A stretch of DNA of 64,000 bases from Scylla paramamosain. Lineage: Eukaryota; Arthropoda; Malacostraca; Decapoda; Portunidae. Positions 1 through 16,033 of the stretch are shown one piece after another. How positions within the stretch are numbered: the stretch's first letter is position 1; every line of letters begins with the position of its first letter. Below the pieces are notes generated by a model. It was not told the DNA's origin. It ran no database searches and saw only the letters and a list, made by a program, of their open reading frames with translations. The position numbers were made by a program, and so were the translations under genes. The stretch spans positions 23,021,069 through 23,085,068 of the forward strand of contig NC_087151.1 in the NCBI RefSeq assembly GCF_035594125.1, given 5' to 3'.

Positions 1-262
1 ACGATATAATCAAAAACGTAAATTATGAGTGTTTTTGATGTTCTTATCATCAGAATGCTAAAACATTTAAATAGTACCCTATATTGAAAAAAAAAAAAAA
101 ACATGTATTGTCTTATTTACCATGTTAGATACCAAAACGCCAATACACATACAAAGAACCGTTTATTAAAAAAGAAAACTATATTTTCAAAAACCTGTAT
201 CATCCAAAGCACATTATTTCGGAATATAAAATCACTAAAAACATGGCTCTTTTTTCATTGGG
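1..262 (+). repeat. AT-rich ~95-bp satellite, forward orientation
   Basis: Degenerate monomers of the window-wide satellite, recognised by recurring boxes such as ACCAAAACGC and TGAGTGTTTTTGA. The block ends where LINE endonuclease-linker sequence begins near 263. No coding sequence is seen. Confidence 0.8.
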
Positions 263-2345
263 GAACTGAGGAGGTATTTTTCTGACTTTCCTTGGAATGA
301 CTACTGCTTCCGTTTCAGAGACCCGTCTTTGTGTGCTGAGCGCATAACAGGAGCGATAGTGTCTGGCATGGAGGCATACATTCCTCACTCTTTTTCTTGA
401 CCTAAACTTACCAAACCTTGGTTTAACACAGCTTGTTTTCGTGCTATACATGGTAGAGAGGTGGCCTTTAAAAGGTACTTAAACCTTCCATCACAAGATC
501 TAACTCCTCTCGTAACTTCTGGCATCTAGCCAAAAATATCTCCAATAACTTTGCTTCTTCTTCTTTCCCTCCTTTATTTCAACTAGATGGCACCACTACT
601 ATCACATCTATTTCTAAAGCTGAACTCTTCGCTCAAACTTTTCCTAAAAATCTACTTTGGACGATTCAGGGCTTGTTCCTCCCTCTCCTCCACCCTCTGA
701 CTACTTCATGCTACCTATTAAAATTCTTCGCAATGATGTTTTCCATGCCCTTGCTGGCCTAAACCTTCGGAAGGCTTATGGACCTGATGGGGTCCCTCCT
801 ATTGTTCTCCAAAACTGTGCTTCCGTGCTTGCACTTTGCCTAGTCAAACTCTTTCAGCTCTGTCTGTCAAAATCTACCTTTCCTTCTTGCTGGAAGTTTG
901 CCTACATTCAACCTGTTCCTAAAAAGGGTGACCGTTCTAATCCCTCAAACTACCGTCCTATTGCTTTAATTTCTTACCTATCTAAAGATTTTTAATCTAT
1001 CCTCAACAGAAAGATTCTTAAACATCTATCACTTCACAAACATCCATTTAATCACCAGTATGGGTTCCGTCAAGGCCACTCTACTGGTGATCTTATGGCT
1101 TTCCTTCCTGAGTCTCTTTTAGATATTTTGGTGAAACTTTTGTTGTTGCCTTGGACATATCAAAAGCTTTTTGATAGAGTCTGGCACAAAGCTTTGATTT
1201 GACTACCCTCCTACGGCTTCTATCCTTCTCTCTGTAACTTCATCTTAAGTTTCCTTTCTGACTGTTCTATTGCTGCTGTGGTATACGGTCACTGTTCTTC
1301 TCCTAAATCTATTAACAGTGGTGTTCCCCAGGGTTCTGTCCTGTCACCCACTCTCTTCTTATTATTCATTAATGATCTTCTAAACCAAACTTCTTGTCCT
1401 ATCCACTCCTACGCTGATGATACCACTCTGCACTTTTCCACATCTTTTCATAGACGTCCAACCCTTCAAGAGGTAAACATTTCACGCACGGAAGAAACAG
1501 AATGCTTGATTTCTGATCTTTCTAAAATTTCTGATTGGGGCAGAGCAAACTTGGTATTGTTTAATACCTCAAAAAATTCAATTCCTTCATCTATCAACTC
1601 GACACAACCTTCCTGACAACTATCCCTTCATCCTCCATGACACTCAACTGTACCCCTCTTCTACACTCAACATCCTCGGTCTGTCCTTTACTTATAATCT
1701 GAACTGGAATCTTCATATTTCATCTCTAGCTAAAACAGCTTCTATGAAGGTAGGTGTTCTGAGACGTCTCTGCCAGTTTTTCTCACCCCCCCCCCACCAG
1801 CTGCTAACTCTTATCCGTCCATGTATGGAGTATGCTTCACATGTCTTGGGGGGATTCCACTCATACTGCTCTTCTAGACAGGGTGGAATCAACAGCGTTT
1901 CGTCTCATCAACTCCTCTCCTCTAAATGACTGTCTTCAGACTCTCTCTCACCGCCGCAATGTTGCATCTCTAGATATCTTCTACCACTATTTTCATGCTA
2001 ACTGCTCTTCTGATCTTGCTAACTGCATGCCTCCCCTCCTCCCGCGGCCTCGCTGCACAAGACTTTCTCCTTTCTCTCACCTCTATTGCTGTCCACCTCT
2101 CTAATGCAAGAGTTAACCGGTATTCTCAATCATTCATTCTTTTCTCTGGTAAACTCTGGAACTCCCTGCCTGTTTCTGTATTTCCACCTTCCTATGACTT
2201 GAATTCCTTCAAGAGGGAGGTTTCAAGACACTTATCCATCAATTTTTGACTACTGTTTGACCCTTTTATGAGACTGGCATTTCAGTGGGCATTTTTTTAT
2301 TGTTTTTTTTGTTTCCCTTGGCCAGTATCCCTTCTATATGAAAAA
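263..2345 (+). mobile_element. LINE copy 1: 5'-truncated APE-type non-LTR retrotransposon
   Basis: Decayed copy of a CR1/Jockey-like LINE. It enters in the endonuclease-RT linker at 263 and runs through reverse transcriptase to the 3' end near 2,345. Translated fragments show the RT region with NYRPIAL at about 950-970, the GVPQGSVLSP box near 1,320 and the catalytic YADD box near 1,411. The conserved C-terminal FSGKLWNSLP motif lies near 2,140-2,170. The reading frame is broken many times: an extra T in AAAGCTTTTTGAT near 1,170, a stop near 993, and an internal loss of about 120 bp near 493. The 3' UTR is about 90 bp and runs into an A-rich tail. It is a pseudogene by several independent lesions. 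The clade (CR1, L2 or Jockey) is not resolvable by eye. Confidence 0.9.
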
Positions 2346-7275
<4,930 letters not shown>

Positions 7276-8086
7276 AAAGCTTCCTGTATGGAGAAACGAA
7301 AGAACTTTACAAGAAACGTGTCTTTTGAGTTATTTGGAGCATGTTAGACACCAAAATGTTAAAAAAAAGCATGGAAATCTCCCTATATACAAGTTCAAAA
7401 GAATAAATACATGTTTTTTTCTTTTATTATTCTTTTTCAACGTCTTATGTACCAAAACGCTGAAACACATGCAAAACACCCTTTATAACTAAACAAAGTA
7501 ACTTTTCCAAAAAAACATATATTCTGAGTGTTTTTGGACTTGTTATATTATAAAATGTCAAAATGCATGGAAAATACACTATGGGGAAACGAAAAGATTT
7601 TACAAGAAAGGTGTTTTATGATCGTTTTTGACCTTCTTAGGTATCAAACGGGAAAATGCGTTAATATCACTCGATATGGAGAAAGAGAACAACTTTACCA
7701 AAAACGTGAATTTTCAGTGGTTTTAACATTGTTTGGTACCAAAAGGCCAAGATGGTACAAAGCTTCTCCATGTATGGAGAAACAAAACGACAGTGGAAGA
7801 AATGTTTTTTTTTTTAGTACTTTCTGCATGTTAGTCACCAAAATTCTAAAAAGCATGGAAAGCATCCTATATTGGGAAAAGAAACGAGACTTTCAGAAAC
7901 GTCTCTTTTGAGTGTTTATGACCGAGCTAGGCATTAAAACGTTAAAAAATGGAAATGCACTTTATATGGGAAAAGAAAACAACATTACCAAAAACTTTTT
8001 TTTTTAGCTTCTTACGTACCAAAAAAAGCTAAATTACATCAAAAAGATCCCTTACTGAGAAACATAATAACTACCAAAGAACGCTT
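7276..8086 (+). repeat. Satellite block, forward orientation
   Basis: About eight diverged monomers with the usual boxes, lying between two LINE fragments. No gene is seen. Confidence 0.85.
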
Positions 8087-8692
8087 TACTTCTGATCTTT
8101 CTAAAATTTCTGATTGGGGCAGAGCAAACTTGATATTGTTCAATGCCTCAAAAACTCAATTCCTCCATCTATCAACTCGACACAACCTTCCAGACAACTA
8201 TCCCCTCTTCTTCAATGACACTCAACTGTCCCCCTCTTCTACACTGAACATCCTCGGTCTGTCCTTTACTTATAATCTGAACTGGAAAATTCACATCTCA
8301 TCTCTAGCTAAAACAGTTGCTATGAAGTTAGGTGTTCTGAGACGTATCCGCCAGTTTTTCTCACCCCCCCAGCTCCTACCTCGGTACAAGGGCCTTATCC
8401 GTCCATGTATGGAGTATGCTTCACATGTCTGGGGGGGTTCCACTCATACTGCTCTTCTAGACAGGGTGGAATCAAAAGCTTTTCGTCTCACCATCTCCTC
8501 TCCTCTAACTGATTGTCTTCAGCTTCTCTCTCACCGCCGCAATGTTGCATATCTAGCTGTCTTCTACCGCTATTTTCATGCTAACTGCTCTTCTGATCTT
8601 ACTAACTGCATGCCTCCCCTCCTTCCGCGGCCTCGCTGCACAAGACTTTCTTCTTTCTCTCACCCCTATTCTGTCAACCTCTCTAACGCAAG
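8087..8692 (+). mobile_element. LINE copy 3: internal RT C-terminal fragment, one open frame
   Basis: Forward fragment of the same LINE, open from about 8,130 to the junction. It encodes the region after the YADD box: an [14 protein letters not shown] segment, GLIRPCMEYASHVWGG and FRYFHAN-type blocks. It retains the TACAAGGGCCTT segment that copies 1 and 4 have lost, so it is an independent insertion. It stops abruptly at CTCTAACGCAAG (8,692), where Penelope coding sequence begins with no intervening satellite. Confidence 0.9.
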
Positions 8693-9758
8693 AACCTCCT
8701 AAGTGATACATCAACCTATGAGAAGAAATACCAAGGATACAACAATATTATGTCCAAGAACTTCAACAAGGAGGCAAGGAAAATACATAGGAAATCCAAG
8801 AAGGGCAAGAAGCTGCTGCACTTGTCGGAAGAAAACCCAAACCCGAGGGCTCCCCAAGACCCATAAATCCAACATACCGATGCGCCCCATTACATCAGGT
8901 ATAGGAAGCGCTCCCCACGCACTTGCCAAGCGACTAGCAAGACCACTCTCCAACGCTTTAGGCTCAATAAATGGAGCACACCTACGTAACTCGGCGGACC
9001 TTATACAACAACTCAACTCGGTGGACTTCTGCAAAAAGAAGATGGCGTGCTTCGACGTGAATTTCTTATTCACCAACGTCCCCGTGGAAGGAGCGATAGA
9101 AGCGGTAAGAAGGGCATCTGGAGAAATCAACGAAGAAAATTTACCGATCCCGAGGGAGGACTACATCAATCTTGTTGAGCTTTGTGTTAAGTTTGGTGCC
9201 TTCACTTTTGAGGGACAAGAGTACTCACAACATAAGGGACTGGCCATGGGATCCCCTCTAAGTGCTGTTATGGCATGTTTGTATATGGAAACACTAGAGA
9301 CTGATCACTTTATGAGAATAATGATTAGAGGCTCAACATGGCTTAGGTATGTTGATGTGCTAGTTATAGTCCCAAAGGGCACGAATATAAATATTAAGTT
9401 AACATTGCTTAACAAAGTCCATAAGGATATCCAATTTACGGTGAAAGAGGAACAAGACAATAGATTACCTTTCCAAGATACGGTAATCTGGAGGGAAGAA
9501 GAAGGAATCAGTTTTTCTGTTTACAGAAAACCCACCAATAAGGACGATATCATTCACTACCTTTTAGCCCACAGCATGAGGGTCAAATCTGGTGTGATTA
9601 TTGGTTTTTACTTAAGAGCGTTCAGAATTTGCAGCAACAACTTCCTAGAGCAAGAAATACGATATATCATATCAACTTTCAAAAAGCTGGGTTATCCTGA
9701 AGGGCTCCTTGTTAGGCTTAAGAATAAGGCAAAGAAAATAACAACTGAAAACAAATAG
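8693..9758 (+). pseudogene. Penelope-like reverse transcriptase, frameshifted, catalytic box damaged
   Basis: Reverse transcriptase of a Penelope-like element. The first ~150 bp read in a different frame (LLSDTSTYEKK at 8,696-8,728, a typical PLE N-flank). The frame then shifts near 8,845 to the main frame with GLPKTHKSNIPMRPITSG. Motif A reads FDVNFLFTNVP, where family members usually have FDVVSLFTNVP. Motif B reads GLAMGSPLSAVMACLYME. The catalytic motif C reads YVDVLVI near 9,349-9,369 instead of YVDD plus hydrophobics; one Asp codon appears to be missing, as from a 3-bp GAT loss. Downstream, VYRKPTNK and the RA..ICS blocks are conserved. An in-frame TAG at 9,756-9,758 separates RT from endonuclease. 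The element is almost certainly inactive. Confidence 0.92.
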
Positions 9759-10370
9759 AATAAAGATCCCTGTACAACCAGCGAAAGAGAGAGGTATATA
9801 TGTGTACCAAATTCGGACAAGGCTTCCATAATTAGTAAATATTTGTCTAAAACAGGATTAAAAATAGTAACATTAGCGGGAGAGAAAATTGGTGAGCTAA
9901 CGAGGACTAAAAAGACCGGACTTGTCAATAATAACAGCATAGTGTACAGCATACCATGTAAAGGTTGTACAAAGCAATACATAGGAGAAACAGGCAGGGG
10001 ATTTAAAACAAGAATAACAGAGCATAGGAGAGATGTTTTAAAACACAAGACATCAAACTCCCTTGTATTGCACATAGAAAAATGTAAACACCTACCAAAA
10101 TGGGAGGAGGCTAAAGAAATTAAAGTTGGATTTAAGAAAAGAATGAGAAAAGCTATAGAGGCAGCCCTCATAACAACTAGGGAAGTCATTAACCACAAAG
10201 AAGATTTAATCAGGTGGGGGGTAATTCTGCCAGATTGGCCCTCAGGTCAGGTACAAGGAAAGTCTCCAGTAAAGGCTCGTCACGTAGGCGGACAATGCCA
10301 CCTGACTAGGAAAATAAAATTAGGTGAGGTACACGCCAGGATGGCAATACTCTGTACGAATGAAAAATGA
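9759..10370 (+). pseudogene. Penelope-like GIY-YIG endonuclease domain
   Basis: This continues in the same frame as the RT after one nonsense codon, so it was the C-terminal half of one polyprotein. The GIY-YIG nuclease core is visible: VYSIPCKGC followed by YIGETGRGF, then RITEHRRDV with the catalytic Arg, a conserved HIEKCKH segment and EAALITTREVINH with the late Glu and Asn. In this class the domain nicks the target DNA for primed reverse transcription. The domain itself has no internal stop or frameshift from 9,843 to 10,370. No independent start with a credible context is seen, so it is best read as part of the broken ORF. Confidence 0.9.
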
Positions 10371-10426
10371 GAAAATTTTGTATGTTGTTATAAATAGTGT
10401 GTTTTCACTCATGTAAATCAGTCTCT

Positions 10427-10453
10427 CTGAGGATGGCTATTCAGCCGAAACGT
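10427..10453 (+). other. Hairpin with hammerhead-like core in Penelope 3' UTR
   Basis: CTGAGGA is followed by a 4-bp stem GGCT/AGCC with loop ATTC, then GAAAC. This order (CUGANGA, stem II, GAAA) matches the hammerhead ribozyme core reported for Penelope-like elements. A U lies unpaired at the base of stem II, and stem III and the cleavage site are not clear. Self-cleavage is therefore only a possibility. Confidence 0.3.
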
Positions 10454-10512
10454 TAGAGATTAAAAGAATCCTAACTCCTCCTTGGGTTTTTATCCCCCTT
10501 CCTAAACCCAAT

Positions 10513-13140
10513 GTTTTCTTTCAATGTATAAAGTGCTATTAACGCGTTTTTCCGTTTTGTTACCTTAAAAACTTAAAAAGAGTCATAAAACACGTTTCTC
10601 GTAATGTTTTATCGTTTCCTAATATAAAGTGTTTTGCAAGAATTTAACCGTTTTTAACATGTATGGACATGTATTATTACGTATTTCCAAAAAGAGTGTT
10701 TTGCATGCGTTCCAGCGTTTTGGTATGTAAGTAAAAAAAAATAAATAAATAAATACAATAAAATAAAAAAAAAGAGATGTTTCTTGTAATATTGCTTTGT
10801 ATCCCCATGTAGGATGCTTTATATGCTTTTTTATCATTTTGGGACCTAACACGCTCAAAAACACTCAAAAACACGTTTCTTATAACATCATTTTCCCCAT
10901 ATAAGAAGGGGCTTTGCATGCATTTTGGCATTTTGGTATCTAACATTCTAACGATTAAAATACACCTTTTTTGGTAATGATCTGTTTGCACATATAAAGT
11001 GCAATTCATGCGTTTCATTATTTTAGAACCTAAGATCAAAAACTCTTATAATACATGATTCACGTAATGTCTTTCCGTTTCCCCATATAGAGTTCCTTGC
11101 ATGCAATTTGTTATTTTTTTCTACGTAACAAGCTCAAAAACAGGCAAAATAATGGTAATGTGTTTCTCCAATTTTTTTTTTTTTTTTCATGCGTTTTTGT
11201 ACATAAGTAGCTCAAAAACACTAAAAAATATATATTTTTTTAGTTATGTTTTGTTTTCTAATATGAGGTGCTTTCCATGCTTTTCCTGGTTTTTGTGGCT
11301 AGCAAGCTTATAAAGGGTGAAAATAGACAATTTTAGATATATAGTTCCCTTTACCCATATAAGGTGCTTTGCGTCCATTACATTCTTGTACTGTATTCCA
11401 TTACATTACATTTTTGTATGTAATAATGTGAAATACACTCAAAATACAGATTTTTGGTGATGTTTTCCTGTTTCTCCATATAGAGTGCTATTTGTGCGTA
11501 TTAGCGTTTTGATACCTAACGAGCTCAAAAATTTTCATAATACACGTTTCTCGTAATGTTCTTTCCTTTCTCCATATAGGGTATTTTCCATGCATTTTGG
11601 CGTTTTTGTACGTAACAAGCTCAAAAACACTCAAAATTCACGTAATTGGTAAAGTTATTGTGTTTCTCCATAAAAAGTGTTTTCCCTGCGTTTTAGCGTT
11701 TTAGTAAGTACCTCAAAAACACTTTAAAAAACACGTTTTTGCTTACGTTGTTTTGTTTTCTTATGTAGGCTGATTGCCATGTTTTTTTTGTTTTTTTTTA
11801 GCGTCTTGGTGCCTAACACGCTCAAAAACACTCAAAAGACACGTTTCTGAAAATGTCGTTTCCTTTCCCCATCGAGGGTGCTATACATGCATTTTGGTGG
11901 TTTGGTATCTAATAATGTGAAATATTCTCAAAAAACACATTTGTGGTAATGTTGTTCTATTTCTTCATATAGAGTCCTATTAACGCATTTTAACATTTTG
12001 GTGCCTTAGAAACACTCATAATAAATGTTTCTCGTAATGTCATTTCATTTTCCCATATAGGGTATTTTTCATGCAGTTGGGTTTTTCAATGTTAGAAGCT
12101 CAAAAACACTCAAAATACTTGTTTTCGGTAATGTTATTCTGTTTAATCATGAATGGTGTTTTACATACGTTTTAGCGTTTATTTATGCAAGAAGTTCAAA
12201 AACAAACTAAAAAAAAAAAATGGCACGTTTTTCTTATAGTTTTGTATTCCCATAGAGGGTGATTTCCATGCTTTTTTTTTTTTTTTAGCATTTTGGTGCC
12301 TAACAAGCTACAAAACATTCAAAAGACACGTTTCTGGTAATGTCGTTTTGGTACCTAAAAACACAAAAACTCTCATTATACACTTTTTCTCTTAAAATCT
12401 TTTTTGTTTTCTTATAGAACACTTTCCATGCATTTTTGCATTTTTCTACGTAACAAGCTCAAAACAAACAAAATACACGTTCATTGTAAAGTTATTGTGT
12501 CTTTTTTTTTTTTTAAGGGTGTTTTGCTTGAGTTTTAGGGTTTTAGTATGTAAGAAGCTGAAAAAACTCCAAAGACACGTTTTTGGTGTTTTTTTTCTAT
12601 ATAGGGTGTTTTCCATGATTTTAAGCATTTTGCTGTTTAACACGATGACAAAAAAAAAAAAAAACTCAAAAAACGACATATCTATAAATCTTGCTTCCAT
12701 TCCCCATAAAGGGTGTTGTGCATGCATTTTGGCATTTAGTACTTAACAATGTGAGACAGTCAAATTTTTTTTTTTTTTTTTTGTAGTGTTCTTGTGTTTC
12801 TACATATAGAGTGCTTTTCATGCCATTTACCGCTTTGGTACATAAGAAGCCGAAAAACTCTCATAATACACGTTTTTTTGTAATGCCTTTTTCTTTCCCC
12901 ATATAAGGATCTTTGCCTGCATTTTCGGTGTTTTTCTAAAAACCTCAACACACTCAAAATACAATTTTTTTCTTTTTTTTTCATATAGGAGGGATACTGG
13001 CCAAGGGAAACAAAAAAAACAATAAAAAAAAATGTTTTTTTGTAATGCTTTTTTGTTTCCCCATATAAGGATCTTTGCCTGCATTTTCGGTGTTTTTCTA
13101 AAAACTTCAAAACACTCAAAATACTTTTTTTTTTCTTTTT
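10513..13140 (-). repeat. Satellite array, reverse orientation
   Basis: Monomers appear as reverse complements (ACACGTTTCTCGTAATGTC, CCCCATATAGGGT and GCATTTTGGCGTTTT boxes). It mirrors 2,346-4,727 monomer by monomer. No gene is seen. Confidence 0.9.
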
Positions 13141-13190
13141 CATATAGAAGGGATACTGGCCAAGGGAAAAAAAAAAACAATAAAAAAATG
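12872..13190. repeat. ~160-bp tandem duplication spanning the LINE 3' end and flanking satellite
   Basis: Two adjacent units (about 12,872-13,030 and 13,034-13,190) each hold a satellite piece (CATATAAGGATCTTTGCCTG, then TTTTCGGTGTTTTTC) followed by the LINE 3' terminus (GGGATACTGGCCAAGGGAAA). The matching left arm has only one unit, so the event post-dates the inverted duplication. Confidence 0.85.
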
Positions 13191-13551
13191 CCCACTGAAA
13201 TGCCAGTCTCATAAAAGGGTCAAGGCAGTAGTCAAAAATTCATGGATAAGTGTCTTGAAACCTCCCTCTTGAAGGAATTCAAGTCATAGGAAGGTAAAAA
13301 TACAGAAACAGGCAGGGAGTTCCAGAGTTTACCAGAGAAAAGAATGAATGATTGAGAATACCGGTTAACTCTTGCATTAGAGAGGTGGACAGCAATAGGG
13401 GTGAGAGAAAGAAGAAAGTCTTGTGCAGCGAGGCCGCGGGAGGAGGAGAGGCATGCAGTTAGCAAGATCAGAAGAGCAGTTAGCATGAAAATAGTGGTAG
13501 AAGATAGCTTGAGATGCAACATTGCGGCGGTGAGAGAGAGGCTAAAGACAG

Positions 13552-14421
13552 TCATTTAGAGGAGAGGAGTTGATGAGACGAAAAGCTGTTGATTCCACCC
13601 TGTCTAAAAGAGCAGTATGAGTGGAACCCCTCCAAGACATGTGAAGCATACTCCATACATGGACGGATAAGAGTTAGCAGCTGGGGGGGGGGGGTTGAGA
13701 AAAACTGGCAGACACGTCTCAGAACACCTACCTTCATAGAAGCTGTTTTAGCTAGAGATGAAATATGAAGTTTCCAGTTCAGATTATAAGTAAAGGACAG
13801 ACCGAGGATGTTCAGTGTAGAAGAGGGGGACAGTTGAGTGTCATTGAAGATGAAGGGATAGTTGTCAGGAAGGTTGAGTCGAGTTGATAGATGAAGGAAT
13901 TGAATTTTTGAGGCATTGAACAATACCAAGTTTGCTCTGCCCCAATCAGAAATTTTAAAAAGATCAGAAATCAAGCATTCTGTGGCTTCCGTGCGTGAAA
14001 TGTTTACCTCCTGAAGGGTTGGATGTCTATGAAAAGACGTGGAAAAGTGCAGGGTGGTATCATCAGCGTAGGAGTGGATAGGACAAGAAGTTTGGTTTAG
14101 AAGATCATTAATGAATAATAAGAAGAGAGTGGGTGACAGGACAGAACCCTGAGGAACACCACTGTTAATAGATTTAGGAGAAGAACAGTGACCGTCTACC
14201 ACAGCAGCAATAGAACGGTCAGAAAGGAAACTTAAGATGAAGTTACAGAGAGAAGGATAGAAGCCGTAGGAGGGTAGTTTGGAAATCAAAGCTTTGTGCC
14301 AGACTCTATCAAAAAGCTTTTGATATGTCAAAGGCAACAACAAAAGTTTCACCAAAATATCTAAAAGAGACTCAGTAAGGAAAGCCAGAAGATCACCAGT
14401 AGAGCGGCCTTGACGGAACAC
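13552..14421 (-). pseudogene. LINE reverse transcriptase fragment with intact YADD box
   Basis: About 289 codons without a stop. It begins at FRQGRSTGDLLAFLTESLL and contains SGVPQGSVLSPTLFLLFIND, the catalytic YADDTTLHF, a SDWGRANLVLFNASK segment and [12 protein letters not shown]. Around 14,320 the AFDRVWH block is disturbed by an extra T shared with copy 1. Upstream RT sequence (NYRPIALIS) lies in another frame at 14,488-14,781. The C-terminal part lies in another frame at 13,232-13,555. RT function is inferred from family motifs. The ORF as a whole is broken. Confidence 0.9.
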
Positions 14422-14487
14422 ATACTGGTGATTAGATGGAAGTTTGTGAAGTGATAGATGTTTAAGAATCTTTCTGTTGAGGATAGA

Positions 14488-14781
14488 TTAAAAATCTTTA
14501 GATAGGCAAGAAATTAAAGCAATAGGACGGTAGTTTGAGGGATTAGAACGGTCACCCTTTTTAGGAACAGGTTGAATGTAGGCAAAGAGTTTGACTAGGC
14601 AAAGTGCAAGCACGGAGGCACAGTTTCGGAGAACAATAGGAGGGACCCCATCAGGTCCATAAGCCTTCCGAAGGTTTAGGCCAGCAAGGGCATGGAAAAC
14701 ATCATTGCGAAGAATTTTAATAGGTAGCATGAAGTAGTCAGAGGGTGGAGAAGAGGGAGGATCAAGCCCTGAATCATCCAA
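14488..14781 (-). pseudogene. LINE RT N-terminal fragment
   Basis: 97 codons covering the start of the RT domain (AGLNLRKAYGPDGVPPIVL, then KKGDRSNPSNYRPIAL). The family-typical 49-bp segment before the AYIQPVPKKG block is deleted here and kept in copy 1. The fragment ends at the stop after LSKDF, which also occurs in copy 1. Confidence 0.85.
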
Positions 14782-15568
14782 GGTAGAGTTTTTAGCAAAA
14801 GTTTGAGCGAAGAGTTCAGCTTTAGAAATAGATGTGATAGCAGTGGTGCCAACTAGTTGAAATAAAGGAGGGAAAGAAGAAGAAGGAAAGTTATTGGAGA
14901 TATTTTTGGCTAGATGCTAGAAGTTACGAGAGGAGTTAGATCTTGTGATGGAAGGCTTAAGTACCTTTTGTGGGCCACCTCTCTACCATGTATAGCACGA
15001 AAACAAGCTGTGTTAAACCAAGGTTTGGAAGGTTTAGGTCGAGAAAAAGAGTGAGGAATGTACGCCTCTATGCCAGACACTATCATCCTTGTTATGTGCT
15101 CAGCACACAAAGACGGATCTCTGACACGGAAGCAATAGTCATTCCAAGGAAAGTCAGAAAAATACCTCTTCAGATCCCCCCCAACTAGCAGAGGCAAAAC
15201 GCTAGAGGCACCTTCGCTTAGGGGGATCCTGAGGAGGGATTGGAGCGATAAGACAAGATACAGATATGAGATTGTGATCGGAGGAGCCCAACGGAGAAGA
15301 AAGGGTGACAGCATAAGCAGAAGGATTAGAGGTCAGGAAAAGGTCAAGAATGTTGGGCGTATTTCCAAAATGGTCAGGAATACGAGTAGGGTGTTACACC
15401 AATTGCTCTAGGTCATGGAGTATAGCAAAGTTGAAGGCTAGTTCACCAGGATGGTCAGTGAAGGGAGAGGAAAGCCAAAGCTGGTGGTGAACATTGAAGT
15501 CTCCAAGAATGGAGATCTCTGCAAAAGGGAAGAGAGTCAGAATGTGCTCCACTTTGGAAGTTAAATAG

Positions 15569-16033
15569 TCAAAGAATTTTTTTTATAGTTAGAGGAGTTA
15601 GGCGAGAGGTATACAGCACAGATAAATTTAGTTTGAGAGTGACTCTGTAGTCGTAGCCAGATGGTGGAAAACTCGGAAGATTCAAGAGTTTGGGCACGAG
15701 AGTAGGTTTAGTCACTGCGCACTTAAACACAGCATGCAGCTTTGGATCGAAAATGAGGATAAAGTAGGAGGGAATAGAAAAGGGGCTACTGTCAGTTGCC
15801 TCAGATACCTGAGTTTCAATGAGGAAAAGAAGATGAGTTTTAGAAGAGGAGAGGTGGTGTTCTACAGACTGAAAATTAGATCTTAGACCGCGAATGTTGC
15901 AGAAGTTAATGAAGAAAAAGTTGAGGGGGGTGTCAAGATACTTAGGGTCGTCGACAGAAAGGCAGTCCGACCTGGGGACATTTATGGTCCCCTCCCCAGA
16001 TGAGGACTCCGAGGATGGTGTAGGAGTCGCCAT
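15569..16033 (-). pseudogene. LINE ORF start and AP-endonuclease N-terminal region
   Basis: 154 codons starting MATPTPSSESSSGEG. The start of an APE-type endonuclease follows (NFCNIRGLRSNF, then LLFLIETQVSEATDSS with the conserved ET). Target-site nicking is the known role of this domain. The frame is then lost: LKLNLSVLYTS corresponds to the usual CAVYLSPN block in the wrong frame. The ATG at 16,033 is the first in frame after the leader. Confidence 0.8.

Larger units (their letters stand above)
8693..10512 (+). mobile_element. Penelope-like element, 5'-truncated
   Basis: A retroelement of the Penelope-like class: reverse transcriptase followed by a C-terminal GIY-YIG endonuclease. About 560 codons are present against roughly 800 for complete members, so the N-terminal part is missing. 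The 3' UTR of about 140 bp contains a structured CTGAGGA...GAAAC segment. The left end is fused to LINE copy 3. The right end, CCTTCCTAAACCCA, meets inverted satellite at about 10,512, which is also the inner boundary of the right duplication arm. GC content is above that of the satellite. Confidence 0.93.
10512..15178 (-). repeat. Right arm of the large inverted duplication
   Basis: Reverse complement of 262-4,727. The inner end coincides with the Penelope 3' end, and the outer end lies inside LINE copy 4. Arm-specific changes are a 49-bp deletion in the LINE near 14,590 and an extra ~160-bp tandem copy around the LINE 3' end (12,872-13,190). Several homopolymer lengths also differ. Confidence 0.88.

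Noticed and set aside
8711..9130. Minus-strand 139-codon open frame opposite the Penelope RT
   Set aside because: A shadow of the RT coding strand. The plus strand carries the recognisable RT motifs.
9692..10198. Minus-strand 168-codon frame opposite the GIY-YIG region
   Set aside because: Hydrophobic shadow of the lysine-rich plus-strand endonuclease.
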